From Dactylosporangium aurantiacum (GTDB lineage Bacteria > Actinomycetota > Actinomycetes > Mycobacteriales > Micromonosporaceae), in the NCBI RefSeq assembly GCF_000716715.1, contig NZ_JNYJ01000016.1:62001-126000 (forward strand): DNA of 64,000 bases, written 5' to 3'. A program made the position numbers and the translations under genes. The notes beneath the pieces are model-generated. The model did no database searches and was not told the DNA's origin. It saw only the letters and a program-made list of their open reading frames with translations. Below are positions 8,512-17,012 of the stretch, in pieces (within the stretch, counting starts at the first letter, position 1; every line of letters starts with the position of its first letter).

Positions 8512-8931
8512 GTGTCGTCGATCGCTTCCATCCATGTGCTGCAGGGGCCTGACGTCAAGGCGTTCGCCGAGTCGGGTGTCGCCCCGGAGGGCCGGCAGCT
8601 GCATGACGCCTTCCACTGGTCCGGCTATTTCATGCTGTACCTGATGCTGTTCCTCGACGAGCAGGGCGTGCCGGTCTCCGAGTCCCGGCACGACGAGGAG
8701 CTGGCCGGCGTGGAGGGCCTGTACTTCCTGCTCACCACGGAGCACCAGCAGTACCTGCCGCGGCTGGACCCGGCGTCGTTCGACCAGGCCGCGTTCGGGG
8801 AGTACCTGGACGAGATGGGCTTCGCGGACTTCGACGAGGCCCCGGTCGCGACGCGGGAGACCCTCGAGCTGCTCCGCGGGCAGCTCGCCGCCCTCACCGG
8901 CGACGAGGCGCTGCTCATCGACATCGGCTGA
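8512..8931 (+). CDS. Conserved hypothetical acidic protein
   Basis: A 139-residue soluble, acidic protein (SSIASIHVLQGPDVKAF, LDEMGFADFDEAPVATRETL). It has a single hydrophobic patch GYFMLYLMLFL, not a convincing membrane helix. No motif assigns a function. GTG at 8512 is 6 nt after TACCCT (8500-8505), the leaderless pattern seen repeatedly here. A longer frame from 8473 would start upstream of that -10 element and is unlikely. Confidence 0.7.
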   Translation: MSSIASIHVLQGPDVKAFAESGVAPEGRQLHDAFHWSGYFMLYLMLFLDEQGVPVSESRHDEELAGVEGLYFLLTTEHQQYLPRLDPASFDQAAFGEYLDEMGFADFDEAPVATRETLELLRGQLAALTGDEALLIDIG

Positions 8932-8941
8932 GCCGTCCCGG

Positions 8942-9121
8942 TCAGCGCGTCGAACCGCCGGGCAGCGCCCGGACCCCTGGACCGCCGACGCCGATCATCC
9001 GGGTGCCGGTGCCCGGGTCGGGGTCGGGGTCGGGCGAGTTGCGGTCGGCGGCGGGCATGGCGTCGCCGGCGGTGAGCACGACGACGGTGCCGCGGTCCGC
9101 GCCGGCTGGGAGCGCCGGGCA
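8942..9121 (-). pseudogene. Orphan 59-codon frame, possibly the tail of a lost secreted protein
   Basis: A minus-strand frame without a good start reads GTVVVLTAGDAMPAADRNSP and then GTGTRMIGVGGPGVRAL before TGA at 8942-8944. It is bounded upstream by TGA at 9122-9124. The alternation of VVLTAGD and a GVGGPG turn is weakly reminiscent of a cell-wall-binding repeat, but the match is too short to name. Best read as a gene relic or chance frame; it fills most of the 307 bp between neighbouring genes. Confidence 0.25.
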
Positions 9122-9238
9122 TCAGGAAGCGACTGCCGCCCGTGCCGGTCCCGGCCGGCCCACGACGGTGGGCGCGCCGGGTGCTGCGACGGCGCCGAAG
9201 GGACCGCGGCGGGTGGCTGGAGGCGTTAGCGTGGCCGG

Positions 9239-9793
9239 ATGGACGCAGCGCAGGAGCACCGGGAGATCGCAGGGACGTTCACCGAGCGGGTCCGGGGCGT
9301 GCCGGCCGGTGGCTGGGACCGCCCGGCGCCGTGTGCTGGCTGGGTGGCCCGCGACGTCGTCGGCCACCTCGTCGAGTGGTTCCCCGGGTTCCTGCGGGCG
9401 GGGGCCGGCATCGAGCTGCCGCAGGGACCGCCGGTCGGCGAGGACCCGGTCGCCGCGTGGCAGGTGCACAGCGACGCGGTCCAAGCGGTGCTGGACGACC
9501 CGGCCTGCGGCGGGCGGACGCTGAGCAACCCGCACATCGGTGACCTGCCGCTCGACCGGGCGATCAGCCAGTTCTACACCGCCGACGTCTTCCTGCACAC
9601 GTGGGACCTGGCCCGCGCGACCGGGCAGGACGAGCGCCTCGACCCGGACCGGTGCGCGGCGATGCTGGAGGGGATGCTGCCGATGGAGGCGACGATGCGC
9701 GGCAGCGGGCACTACGGGCCGCGGGTGGACGTGCCCGACGACGCCGGCCCGCAGACCCGGCTGTTGGCGTTCATCGGCCGCGATCCGCGGTAG
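9239..9793 (+). CDS. DinB/MDMPI-superfamily protein (mycothiol-dependent maleylpyruvate isomerase-like, TIGR03086-type)
   Basis: A 184-residue four-helix-bundle protein. The N-terminal helix (DAAQEHREIAGTFTERV) and WDRPAPCAGWVARDVVGHL carry the conserved W-x(n)-C/GW-H pattern. A later metal-ligand segment is FLHTWDLARATGQD. In this family three His/Asp residues bind a divalent metal and the cofactor is mycothiol, but the reaction is unassigned. ATG at 9239 is 6 nt after TAGCGT, again leaderless. Its 3' end overlaps the convergent MalT-like gene by 23 bp. Confidence 0.82.
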   Translation: MDAAQEHREIAGTFTERVRGVPAGGWDRPAPCAGWVARDVVGHLVEWFPGFLRAGAGIELPQGPPVGEDPVAAWQVHSDAVQAVLDDPACGGRTLSNPHIGDLPLDRAISQFYTADVFLHTWDLARATGQDERLDPDRCAAMLEGMLPMEATMRGSGHYGPRVDVPDDAGPQTRLLAFIGRDPR

Positions 9794-12161
9794 CGCCGTC
9801 CATCGCGGGCAGGGCGAGGTCCTGCTGGCGCAGCAGCCGTCGCACGGACACGTCGGCCTCGTAGGCGACCCGGACGGCGCCCTCCTCGGCCATCAGCTCG
9901 ACCGCGGTGCGCAGCGCCTCCACCGCCCGCCACTGCTCGCCCTGCCGGGCGACGCCGGCGGCGAGCAGCAGCCACGCCTCCGCGGCGACGTCCTGCGGCA
10001 GGTCCACGTCGCGCAGCACGAGGTCGGCGCGTTCGATCGCGCGGTCGGGCTCGCTGGCGGCCAGCAGCGCCTCGCCGCCGACCAGGACCACGTCGGGCGC
10101 GCCGGGGTCCAGGCCGGCGAGGCCGTCGCGGACCTCCTGGTCGCGGCCCATCGCCAGGAGCAGGCGCAGCTCGGTGAGCGCGGCCTGGTGGCGGATCCAC
10201 ACCCTGGACTGCCCGGTGCCGCCCGCCTGGCGCACCGCGGACAGCGCCGCCGGCAGCTCACCGCGGGCCCGCAGCAGCCGGGCGCGGACCAGGGCGAGGA
10301 CGGTCGCGAAGGCCCCGGCCTGCGGCGTGCGGGCGGAGGCGCCCAGCCCGCTCTCGGCGGCCCGCAGGTGCCGCCACGCGGCGTCGATGTCGTACCACTC
10401 GGTGGCGACCCAGGCCAGCGCCGCGTCGGCGACGTGGTGGCGCCGGCAGTCGACGGAGGCCAGGGCGATCGCCCGCTGCGCGGCGTGGTGTGCGGTGCGC
10501 AGCCGCCCGCGCAGGGCCTCGGTGAGGGCGAGGTGCTGCATGCAGTACGCGAGCAGCTCGGCGCAGCGGGGACCCTCGGCGGCCAGGGCCGCGTCGGTGA
10601 ACGCCTGCGCCGCCTCGGCCAGCCGGCCCGTGCACAGCAGCACGGTCGCCGCGCCGGCCTGCACGTACACCCGCAGCTCGGGACGGTCGCGCAGCCGCTC
10701 GCCGGCCAGCTCGAGCAGGTGGACGCCGGCGCCGGTGGCGGCCGCCAGGCGTTCGACGTCGCCGGCGAAGAAGGCGAGCGCCTGGTGCAGCACGCAGGTG
10801 GACACGGCGAGCGCCAGCGGGGTACCCGGCGCCGGCTCGACCGGGCGGCCGGCCATGAGCCGCTCGGCCCCGTCGCGGTCGCCGCGGGTGATCGCGAGCG
10901 CGGCGGCGACGACCGCACCCTCCGCCGTCGACGGCGCGGCCGGCGCGTCGCCGAGCAGCTCGGCGAACGGGCCGCGGCGGCCGTCGACGACCAGCGCGCA
11001 CACCCCGTGGTCCGCCACGAGGATCCGTGCCGCGTCGTCCCAGGCGCCGGCGGCGGCGGTCTGCGCGACGGCGCCCGCCACGTCGCCGATGGCGGCGAGC
11101 CACCGCGCCAGCCGCAGCCGCAGTGCCCGCGCGTCGTGCGGCCGGGCCGCCAGCCGGGCGTCCAGCAGCGGGCGCAGCAGCGGGTGGACGCGGTGCATGC
11201 GCCGGTCGGCGTCGACCGTCTCGATCAGGGCGCCGGCCTCGACGAGCCGCTCCAGCAGGTGGGTGGGCGACGGCTCGCCGGCGGCGGCCGCCACGAGGTC
11301 GTCGGTGAACGTGTCGAGCAGGGCGACGCCGTGCAGCAGCTCCTGCTGCGGCGCGGTGAGCTCGTGCAGGACCTCGCCGGTGAGGTACTCCACGATGTGC
11401 TCGTGGGCGGCCAGGTCCGGCACCGGCCCGCCCGGGTCGTGCCGCATCGCCTGCGCGCACAGCCGGACGCCGGTGATCCAGCCGCCGGTCTGGCGGATCA
11501 CGTCGGCGAGCTCCTCGTCGGACAGCTCGACGTCGTGCAGCGCGAAGAGCGCCCGCGTCTCCTCGGCGTCGAGCCGCAGCTCGTCGGCGGTGACCTCGCT
11601 GAGCTGATCCGCGAGGCGGTACCGGTGCAGCGGGAACCTGGGCCGGCACCGGCCGATCAGCAGCAGCCGCAGGCAGCCCACGTGCCGCACCAGGTAGTCG
11701 ACCTCGGCGAGCTGCTCCTCGTCGAGCCAGGTCGCGTTGTCCAGCACGAGCAGCAGCGAGCGGTTCCATTCGGCCAGGGCCGCCGCGACCTCCATGACGC
11801 AGTCGTGGTCGGGTGCCAGCTCGGCCCACCGCTCCAGCAGCCCGGCCGGCAGGATGACCCCGGCGGCGCGCAACGCCCCGATGAGGTGCCGCCACATCCG
11901 GTTCGGCTGCTGCCGGTCGTCGCGGTCCAGGGTCAGCCACGCGACCGGGTCGCCGTCCTCGGCCAGCCACGCGGCCACCAGCTGCGTCTTGCCGCAGCCG
12001 GCGGGCCCGGTGATCACGGTGACCGGCAGGTCGGTCAGGTTCCACAGCTGGTCCTGCAGCTGCTGGCGGCACAGTGCCTCCGGCACGATCTCGGGCACGA
12101 CGAGCTTCGCGTGCAGGAGTGCCGGTGGGTCGCCGTGGTCGTGCTGATCCGTGTGCTGCAT
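9771..12161 (-). CDS. MalT/LuxR-type STAND ATPase lacking the LuxR DNA-binding domain
   Basis: A 796-residue protein with the MalT/LAL architecture. The N-terminal P-loop is VITGPAGCGKTQLVAAWLA, Walker B is SLLLVLDNATWLDEEQL, and sensor regions follow. Then comes a long alpha-helical TPR-like superhelix (repeated Ala-rich helices such as ARLLRARGELPAALSAVRQ). MalT-family regulators end in a 65-residue LuxR helix-turn-helix; this chain stops after LLRQQDLALPAMDGATADRGR with none. It may transmit by protein contact. I chose ATG 12161 (GAGGGG 8 nt upstream); ATG 12188, directly after the stop of the upstream gene, is the alternative. It is co-directional with the STAS-HATPase gene and almost certainly in the same operon. 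Confidence 0.8.
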   Translation of the reverse strand: MQHTDQHDHGDPPALLHAKLVVPEIVPEALCRQQLQDQLWNLTDLPVTVITGPAGCGKTQLVAAWLAEDGDPVAWLTLDRDDRQQPNRMWRHLIGALRAAGVILPAGLLERWAELAPDHDCVMEVAAALAEWNRSLLLVLDNATWLDEEQLAEVDYLVRHVGCLRLLLIGRCRPRFPLHRYRLADQLSEVTADELRLDAEETRALFALHDVELSDEELADVIRQTGGWITGVRLCAQAMRHDPGGPVPDLAAHEHIVEYLTGEVLHELTAPQQELLHGVALLDTFTDDLVAAAAGEPSPTHLLERLVEAGALIETVDADRRMHRVHPLLRPLLDARLAARPHDARALRLRLARWLAAIGDVAGAVAQTAAAGAWDDAARILVADHGVCALVVDGRRGPFAELLGDAPAAPSTAEGAVVAAALAITRGDRDGAERLMAGRPVEPAPGTPLALAVSTCVLHQALAFFAGDVERLAAATGAGVHLLELAGERLRDRPELRVYVQAGAATVLLCTGRLAEAAQAFTDAALAAEGPRCAELLAYCMQHLALTEALRGRLRTAHHAAQRAIALASVDCRRHHVADAALAWVATEWYDIDAAWRHLRAAESGLGASARTPQAGAFATVLALVRARLLRARGELPAALSAVRQAGGTGQSRVWIRHQAALTELRLLLAMGRDQEVRDGLAGLDPGAPDVVLVGGEALLAASEPDRAIERADLVLRDVDLPQDVAAEAWLLLAAGVARQGEQWRAVEALRTAVELMAEEGAVRVAYEADVSVRRLLRQQDLALPAMDGATADRGR

Positions 12162-12188
12162 GCGCGTCGCCCCCTCAGCGCTGTGCAT

Positions 12189-12974
12189 CTACCGATCGTG
12201 CGCGGCTGCCATGCTGCGCTGGGCCCGCATCGTCAGCGTCGCCCAGACCACCTTGCCCGCCGCCGTGTGCATCGCTCCCCAGGCCTTCGCCGCGTCGGCC
12301 ACGAACCGCAGCCCGATGCCGCGGAAGTCCAGCCCCGTGTGCGCGCCGTGGACCCGGTCGAGCACGGCGGGCAGCCCCAAGTCGCCGTCCTCGACCGCGA
12401 GGTGCAGCAGCTGCCCGCGCCGGGAGGCGGTCACGGTGAACGGCGTCCCGGCGTGCTCCACGGCGTTGGTCGCCAGCTCCGAGATGATCGACCGGGCCGG
12501 GTGCAGCAGGTCGCGCAGGTCCCAGGCGAGGACCGTGTCGCCGATGAACGTCCGTGCCGTCGAGGGCGCCAGGATGCCGGGCTGCAGGTCGAGCCGGACC
12601 CGGCCGAACGGTGGCGTCCCGCGGCGGAGCGCGTCCTGGGCCGCGGCCACGCTGGTGTAGATCGGCAGCCGGTGCATCAGCCCGACGGCGGTGAGCCGGT
12701 GCCAGACGGCGTCGGACGCCACGAGCACCAGCGGCACCGCCGGCTGGACGGCGCCGCAGCGCCGCTCCGCCAGCAGGACCGCGCCGACCAGCGCCGGGTC
12801 GGGCTCCGTGACCGCCGCGAGGTTCAGCAGCAGCGCCCGCGGCTGCTCGGCCAGGCCCTTGCGCACGGCCGCGGCCAGGTCGATCCTGACGCGCGCGTCC
12901 CACCGCCCCTCGAGGATGACCTCGACGGTGGCCCGCTCGACGTCGCCGCGCAGCCGCACCAGTGACTCGATCAC
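12189..12974 (-). CDS. STAS domain fused to an RsbW-type HATPase (anti-sigma/anti-anti-sigma fusion)
   Basis: A 261-residue protein. Residues 1-115 look like a STAS fold (ALLLNLAAVTEPDPALVGAVLLAE), the module that normally contacts anti-sigma kinases. Residues 120-255 are a GHKL ATPase of the RsbW/SpoIIAB class with the N-box ELATNAVEHAG, the G1 region LAVEDGDLGLP and GIGLRFVADAAKAWG. In typical partner-switching the two modules are on separate proteins; the fusion suggests internal regulation or a stand-alone signalling device. Starts at GTG 12974 behind TGAGG. The stop TAG abuts the ATPase gene, so the two are coupled. The upstream divergent region has an inverted repeat (13099-13132). Confidence 0.82.
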   Translation of the reverse strand: MIESLVRLRGDVERATVEVILEGRWDARVRIDLAAAVRKGLAEQPRALLLNLAAVTEPDPALVGAVLLAERRCGAVQPAVPLVLVASDAVWHRLTAVGLMHRLPIYTSVAAAQDALRRGTPPFGRVRLDLQPGILAPSTARTFIGDTVLAWDLRDLLHPARSIISELATNAVEHAGTPFTVTASRRGQLLHLAVEDGDLGLPAVLDRVHGAHTGLDFRGIGLRFVADAAKAWGAMHTAAGKVVWATLTMRAQRSMAAAHDR

Positions 12975-13092
12975 GGCAGCCTCACTTCACCATCCATTTC
13001 GGTGGATCGGAACATGCACTTTCAGTGTCGGAGCGTGGCTCATCATCCACCAAGAATTGCGTTGCGGTTGCCAAATTGGTTACTCCAGTCGT

Positions 13093-13132
13093 TGTCAATA
13101 TGCACCGCCAGTCATGGTCAGAACGGTGCATA
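13093..13132. promoter_or_regulatory. Divergent control region with 9-bp inverted repeat and TTGACA box
   Basis: The 264 bp between the STAS-HATPase gene and the DUF4232 gene is clearly less GC-rich than its surroundings. TATGCACCG (13099-13107) and CGGTGCATA (13124-13132) are perfect 9-bp arms. TTGACA on the minus strand (13098-13093) touches the left arm and is a -35 candidate for the STAS-HATPase operon. No convincing -10 was found at 17 bp. Confidence 0.4.
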
Positions 13133-13238
13133 GTCGATCGTTCCCGGACGATTCGCTGAGAAATTTCACCGGTACGAGGACTAGCGTGCTGCCATGACGG
13201 GTCACCCGGGCCGGGCACCGACGGCTACGATGCGCGCC

Positions 13239-13913
13239 GTGCATATCAGGACATTCACCTTCATCGCGATGCTGGGCCTGTCCGTCGCCGGCTGCTCGGC
13301 GTCCGGTCCGGCTTCCACCGCACCGGTCGGCCGGCCGGATCCGCCGTCGACCGACGCGGCGGCCTCCACCGTCCCGCTCGCGGAGCAGTCGCCGGCCTCG
13401 GCGTCCGCCGCGGGCGGCGGCCGGTCGGCGAAGCCCGCCACGAGCCGCACGAGCGCCGGGACCACCCCGCCGGCCGGGTCGCTCGCCCGGCCGTGCACGA
13501 TGGCGGACCTGCGGTTCTCGCTGAGTCTCGGGCTGCCGATGGCCGGGCCGTTCGCGTCGGGGTCGGTGCGGATGACCAACACCGCCGCCGACCGCTGCCG
13601 GGTCAGCGGCACGATCACCGTGCGGTGGCTCGACGGCGGCGGCCGGCCGATGCCGGTCACCGTCGAACGGCTGCCGGGGTCGATGCCGGGCTCCACGTCG
13701 GTGCTGCAGCCGGGCCGGGCCGCCAACGCCGGCCTGGAGTGGCGGCGGTCCCGGTCGCTGCCGTCGGACCCGGACGTGCTGTGCCCGCCGGCGCCGGCGG
13801 CCCTGGAGGCCCGGCTGACCGCCGAGACCACCTTCGCCCGCATGGCGTGGACGCCGGGCGAGGGGCTGTGCGACGCGAAGGCCGGGGTCCGCCCGATCGA
13901 GCCGTCCCCGTGA
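13239..13913 (+). CDS. DUF4232-type lipoprotein
   Basis: A 224-residue lipoprotein: short basic N-terminus, hydrophobic TFIAMLGLSVAGC with lipobox LSVAGC, then about 75 residues of Ser/Ala/Pro linker. A beta-sandwich follows with the DUF4232 pattern (Cys near the strand start in RPCTMADLRFSLSLG, then RMTNTAADRCRVSGTITVRW, and a C-terminal Cys pair region). It is extracellular and membrane-anchored; its role is unknown. GTG at 13239 is preferred because TACGAT (13226-13231) lies 7 nt upstream and overlaps the only other candidate, ATG 13230. Confidence 0.75.
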   Translation: MHIRTFTFIAMLGLSVAGCSASGPASTAPVGRPDPPSTDAAASTVPLAEQSPASASAAGGGRSAKPATSRTSAGTTPPAGSLARPCTMADLRFSLSLGLPMAGPFASGSVRMTNTAADRCRVSGTITVRWLDGGGRPMPVTVERLPGSMPGSTSVLQPGRAANAGLEWRRSRSLPSDPDVLCPPAPAALEARLTAETTFARMAWTPGEGLCDAKAGVRPIEPSP

Positions 13914-13966
13914 TCGCGGAAGTTTCACCCGTGCGGTGCCCGTACCGGCGCAGGAGACCGACATAG

Positions 13967-13978
13967 TTGACGGACGTC
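13967..13978 (+). promoter_or_regulatory. 12-bp motif shared with the GH27 upstream region
   Basis: TTGACGGACGTC occurs here, 24 bp before the CBM2 protein start, and again at 20917-20928 before the alpha-galactosidase. TTGACG resembles a -35 hexamer. Both downstream genes encode exported carbohydrate-binding proteins. The match could still be chance in GC-rich DNA. Confidence 0.35.
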
Positions 13979-14002
13979 GATGCCATGGGCCAGGGTCGGG
14001 GC

Positions 14003-15136
14003 ATGTCCGGGACCCGAGCGCTGCTGTCGCCGCTCCGACTGGCGTCCGTCGCCGCCACCGCCCTGCTCGCCGGCGCACTGCTGGTCGCCGTCAATGACGC
14101 CAGCGGCAGTGTGCCGCCCGCCGCGGCCGCCCCAGCCGCGCCGGCACCGTCCGGCTCGGGCACGCCGAACACCTCGCCGTTCCCGCCGACCGCGCCGGCG
14201 AACCTGCGGGTCACCGCGGTGACGTCCACGTCGGTGACGCTGAGCTGGACCGCCTCGACGCCCGGCTGCTGCCAGGTCACCGGCTACGACGTCACCTACA
14301 TGCAGGCGTTCTACGACGTCGGCCGGGTCGCCAACCTCGGCAACGTCACCACGGCCACCATCACCGCCGACATCCGGCCGGGGACGCAGTACAGCTTCCT
14401 GGTCACCGCCCACGACGACCTCGGCCACCGCTCAGTCGGATCCAACGTGGTCGTCGTGGTCACCCCGGTCGTCGACACCGGCCCGGACACGGTGCCGCCG
14501 GGCGCGCCGGGCAACCTGCGGGCCGACCCGACCAACGGCCCCACCACCACCCTGACCTGGTCGCCGGGCACGGACAACGTGGCGGTCACGGGGTACGACG
14601 TCTACCGCTTCGACGGCGTGTTCATCTCCACCCTGCTGGCCACGGTCACCGGCACCAGCTACACCGCCACCGTCGCCACGCCCCGCGACCAGTTCTACGT
14701 GCGGGCCCGCGACGCGGCCGGCAACGTGTCGATCGCCTCCAACACGGTCACCGTCACCGGCGGCACCAGCGGGCCCAGCAGCCCGGCGGCCAGCCCGTCC
14801 AGCAGCGCGCCGCCCGTGCTGTCGTGCCGCGCGCGGTTCACCTACACGTCCGTGTGGGCGACCGGCTTCGTCGCCGACGTGACCATCACCAACACCGGGA
14901 CCACGCCGATCACGGACTGGGTGATCACCTTCAGCTTCGGCGGCGACCAGCGCGTCAGCCAGGCGTGGAACGCCACCTTCAGCCAGTCCGGCGCCGCGGT
15001 CACCCTCACCCGCGCCGACTGGAACCGGATCATTCCCCCGGGCGGTTCGGTGACGGTCGGCCTGTACGGCAGCCGCACCAGCCCGCCCACGCCGCCGCCG
15101 ACCGTGTATGTCAACGGGGTGCCCTGCACCGCCTGA
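14003..15136 (+). CDS. Secreted protein with two fibronectin-III domains and a C-terminal CBM2
   Basis: A 377-residue exported protein. The signal peptide (LRLASVAATALLAGALLVAV) is followed by a Pro/Ala linker, FnIII-1 (PANLRVTAVTSTSVTLSW ... GTQYSFLVTAHD) and FnIII-2 (PGNLRADPTNGPTTTLTW ... FYVRARDAAGN). After a Ser/Pro linker comes a family-2 carbohydrate-binding module (FTYTSVWATGFVADVTITN, DWVITFSFGGDQRVSQAWN, paired Cys at both ends). CBM2 modules bind crystalline cellulose or chitin through surface Trp. No catalytic domain is present, so it is either an accessory binding protein or the remnant of a larger enzyme. ATG 14003 gives the cleanest signal peptide; 13985 is also possible. Confidence 0.85.
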   Translation: MSGTRALLSPLRLASVAATALLAGALLVAVNDASGSVPPAAAAPAAPAPSGSGTPNTSPFPPTAPANLRVTAVTSTSVTLSWTASTPGCCQVTGYDVTYMQAFYDVGRVANLGNVTTATITADIRPGTQYSFLVTAHDDLGHRSVGSNVVVVVTPVVDTGPDTVPPGAPGNLRADPTNGPTTTLTWSPGTDNVAVTGYDVYRFDGVFISTLLATVTGTSYTATVATPRDQFYVRARDAAGNVSIASNTVTVTGGTSGPSSPAASPSSSAPPVLSCRARFTYTSVWATGFVADVTITNTGTTPITDWVITFSFGGDQRVSQAWNATFSQSGAAVTLTRADWNRIIPPGGSVTVGLYGSRTSPPTPPPTVYVNGVPCTA

Positions 15137-15215
15137 CCGTCCACTTCGGACAACCGCCGGACTGACCGTTTCGCCTGGTAAGGTGGATGGCTCCAGAGAC
15201 GGCGGGAGGTGCGGC

Positions 15216-15566
15216 GTGCGGCGATCCGGTCCGGTGCGCACGACCGCCGTCGGCCTCGCGCTGAGCCTGTGCGCGCTGCTGCTCGGGCTGTCACGGGCGC
15301 ACGACGCGCTGCCGGGTGACACGTTCCAGGTCGCCCGCACCGCGGCCGCGGTCGCCGCCGTCGCCGGGGCTGAGACACCGCAGGGCAGGAAGGTGCCCGA
15401 GCCGCGGCATTCGCGCACCGACGCGCCGCAGTGGCTGGCCGTCCTGCCCGACAGCACCGACGTCGAGCCGGGGTTCCGGGCGGCGTGCGCCGCCCCCACC
15501 GCGGTGACCCTCCACGATGGACGGTCGGCGGGGACGCCGGGCTGCCGGGGCCCACCCACCTCCTGA
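15216..15566 (+). CDS. Small secreted hypothetical protein
   Basis: A 116-residue protein starting at GTG 15216 with GGGAGG 8 nt upstream. The N-terminus is a signal peptide or anchor (VRTTAVGLALSLCALLLGLS). The remainder (HDALPGDTFQVARTAAAVAA ... DSTDVEPGFRAACAAPTAV) has no recognisable motif. Two Cys near the C-terminus could form a disulphide outside the cell. Confidence 0.55.
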   Translation: MRRSGPVRTTAVGLALSLCALLLGLSRAHDALPGDTFQVARTAAAVAAVAGAETPQGRKVPEPRHSRTDAPQWLAVLPDSTDVEPGFRAACAAPTAVTLHDGRSAGTPGCRGPPTS

Positions 15567-15646
15567 CGCACGAGACGACTCGCGTCCCACCGCCGTGACC
15601 CGCCGGGTCGACGGTCTCGTCGTGTTGCCTTCCGGAGGTTTCCGTC
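15567..15646 (+). ncRNA. Candidate structured 5' leader of the antiporter operon
   Basis: Between the stop of the previous gene and the leader ORF, ACGAGAC (15570-15576) can pair with GTCTCGT (15614-15620). This encloses a second perfect stem GACCC-gcc-GGGTC (15597-15609). The RBS GGAGG (15634-15638) follows 13 nt later. It does not match a riboswitch class I know. A cation-responsive leader is an inference from the downstream gene. Confidence 0.35.
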
Positions 15647-15712
15647 ATGTCCCGTATACCGCCGCGTCCTCGCCAGCTCGTCACGCCGCACGGCCCGCCG
15701 GGCCGCACGTGA
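15647..15712 (+). CDS. 21-residue upstream ORF coupled to the cation antiporter
   Basis: ATG at 15647 has an excellent RBS (GGAGG, 8 nt spacing). The frame encodes the basic, Pro-rich peptide MSRIPPRPRQLVTPHGPPGR plus Thr and stops at TGA 15710-15712. The transporter GTG (15709-15711) overlaps this stop as GTGA and has no RBS of its own. Terminating ribosomes therefore most likely deliver transporter translation. The peptide has two PP pairs, which could slow ribosomes. Confidence 0.6.
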   Translation: MSRIPPRPRQLVTPHGPPGRT

Positions 15713-16995
15713 GCGCCCTCGCCGCGATCGCCATCTTCACGATCGCGTTCGTCCTGATCGCCACCGAGAAGGTGCACCGGGTGGCGGTGGCCCTGTTCGC
15801 CGCCGGCATGATGGCGCTGCTGGGCCTGGTGCCCGGCAAGGACGTGTTCTTCTCCGAGCACGCCGGCATCGACTGGAACGTCATCTTCCTGCTGCTCGGC
15901 ATGATGATCATCGTCGGGGTGATCAAGCAGACCGGGGTGTTCGAGTTCCTCGCCATCTGGGCGGCGAAACGCTCCGGTGGCCGGCCGTACAAGCTGCTCG
16001 TGCTGCTCATGGTCATCACCGCGGTCGCGTCGCCGTTCCTGGACAACGTCACCACGATCATGCTGGTGGCGCCGGTGACCGTGCTCGTGTGCCGCAGGCT
16101 GGGGATACCCGCCGCGCCGTACCTCATCGCGGAGGCCCTCGCGTCGAACATCGGCGGCGCCGCCACGCTCATCGGCGACCCGCCGAACATCATCATCGGC
16201 AGCCGCGCCGGGCTGACCTTCAACGACTTCGTGGTGCACATGGCGCCGATCGTCGTGGTCCTGTTCGCGCTGTTCATCCTGCTGGCCTGGGTCATGTTCC
16301 GGAAGCGGTTCGAGTTCCATCCGGAGCGCGTCGCCGAGGTCATGGCCATGGACGAGCGGGCGTCGATCACCGACCGGCGGCTGCTGGCCCGCTGCCTGGC
16401 GGTGCTCGCGCTGGTCGTCGCCGGGTTCGCGCTGCACGCCGTCATCCACGTCGAGCCGGCCATCATCGCCCTGCTCGGCGCGGGGCTGATGGTGCTCGTC
16501 GCGCGGGTCGACACCTCCGTCTACCTGCAGGAGGTGGAGTGGTCGACGCTGGTCTTCTTCATGGGCCTGTTCGTCATGGTCGGCGGCCTGGTCGAGACCG
16601 GCGTCATCCACGGCATCGGCACCTGGGCGACCGGCCAGGTCGGCGACGACTACTTCCTCGCCGCGACCGGGCTGCTGTTCGGCTCGGCGGTGCTGGGCGC
16701 GTTCTTCGACAACATCCCGTACGTGGCGACGATGGCCCCGATCGTCGAGGACATCGTCGCGACCACCCCCGACCCGGCGACCGGCCAGTCGCTGTGGTGG
16801 GCGTTCGCGCTCGGCGCGGACTTCGGCGGCAACGGCACCGCGGTCGCGGCCAGCGCCAACGTCGTCGTGCTCGGCATCGCGGCCCGCGCCGGCGAGCCGA
16901 TCAGCTTCTGGCAGTTCACCCGCTACGGCATCGTCACCACCGTGATGACCACCGTCATCGCGTGGGCCTACGTGTGGCTGCGGTACTTCTCGTGA
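15709..16995 (+). CDS. ArsB/NhaD-type (SLC13/IT superfamily) cation antiporter or permease
   Basis: A 428-residue integral membrane protein with about 11 helices. The two inverted halves each carry an ion-transporter signature: SPFLDNVTTIMLVAPVTV with SNIGGAATLIGDPPNIIIG, then GAFFDNIPYVATMAPIV with GADFGGNGTAVAASANVV. The paired FxDN(V/I)xx motifs and the GDPPN loop are typical of ArsB/NhaD permeases. The next gene encodes a KhtT/RCK-C regulator, which points to K+/H+ or Na+/H+ exchange, not arsenite export (inference). The GTG start overlaps the upstream 21-codon ORF; the long in-frame extension back to 15517 is rejected. Confidence 0.85.
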   Translation: MSALAAIAIFTIAFVLIATEKVHRVAVALFAAGMMALLGLVPGKDVFFSEHAGIDWNVIFLLLGMMIIVGVIKQTGVFEFLAIWAAKRSGGRPYKLLVLLMVITAVASPFLDNVTTIMLVAPVTVLVCRRLGIPAAPYLIAEALASNIGGAATLIGDPPNIIIGSRAGLTFNDFVVHMAPIVVVLFALFILLAWVMFRKRFEFHPERVAEVMAMDERASITDRRLLARCLAVLALVVAGFALHAVIHVEPAIIALLGAGLMVLVARVDTSVYLQEVEWSTLVFFMGLFVMVGGLVETGVIHGIGTWATGQVGDDYFLAATGLLFGSAVLGAFFDNIPYVATMAPIVEDIVATTPDPATGQSLWWAFALGADFGGNGTAVAASANVVVLGIAARAGEPISFWQFTRYGIVTTVMTTVIAWAYVWLRYFS

Positions 16996-17012
16996 CAGCT
17001 CAGGGAGCCATC

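Noticed and set aside
9540..12965. Open plus-strand frame of 1141 codons
   Set aside because: Composition (His/Arg/Gln/Gly without hydrophobic pattern) and lack of motifs; the minus strand encodes a coherent MalT-like ATPase and STAS-HATPase. It is an antisense frame produced by high GC.
15709..16995. Arsenite permease ArsB
   Set aside because: The fold family matches, but there is no ars operon and the partner is a KhtT/RCK regulator, so a cation antiporter is more likely.
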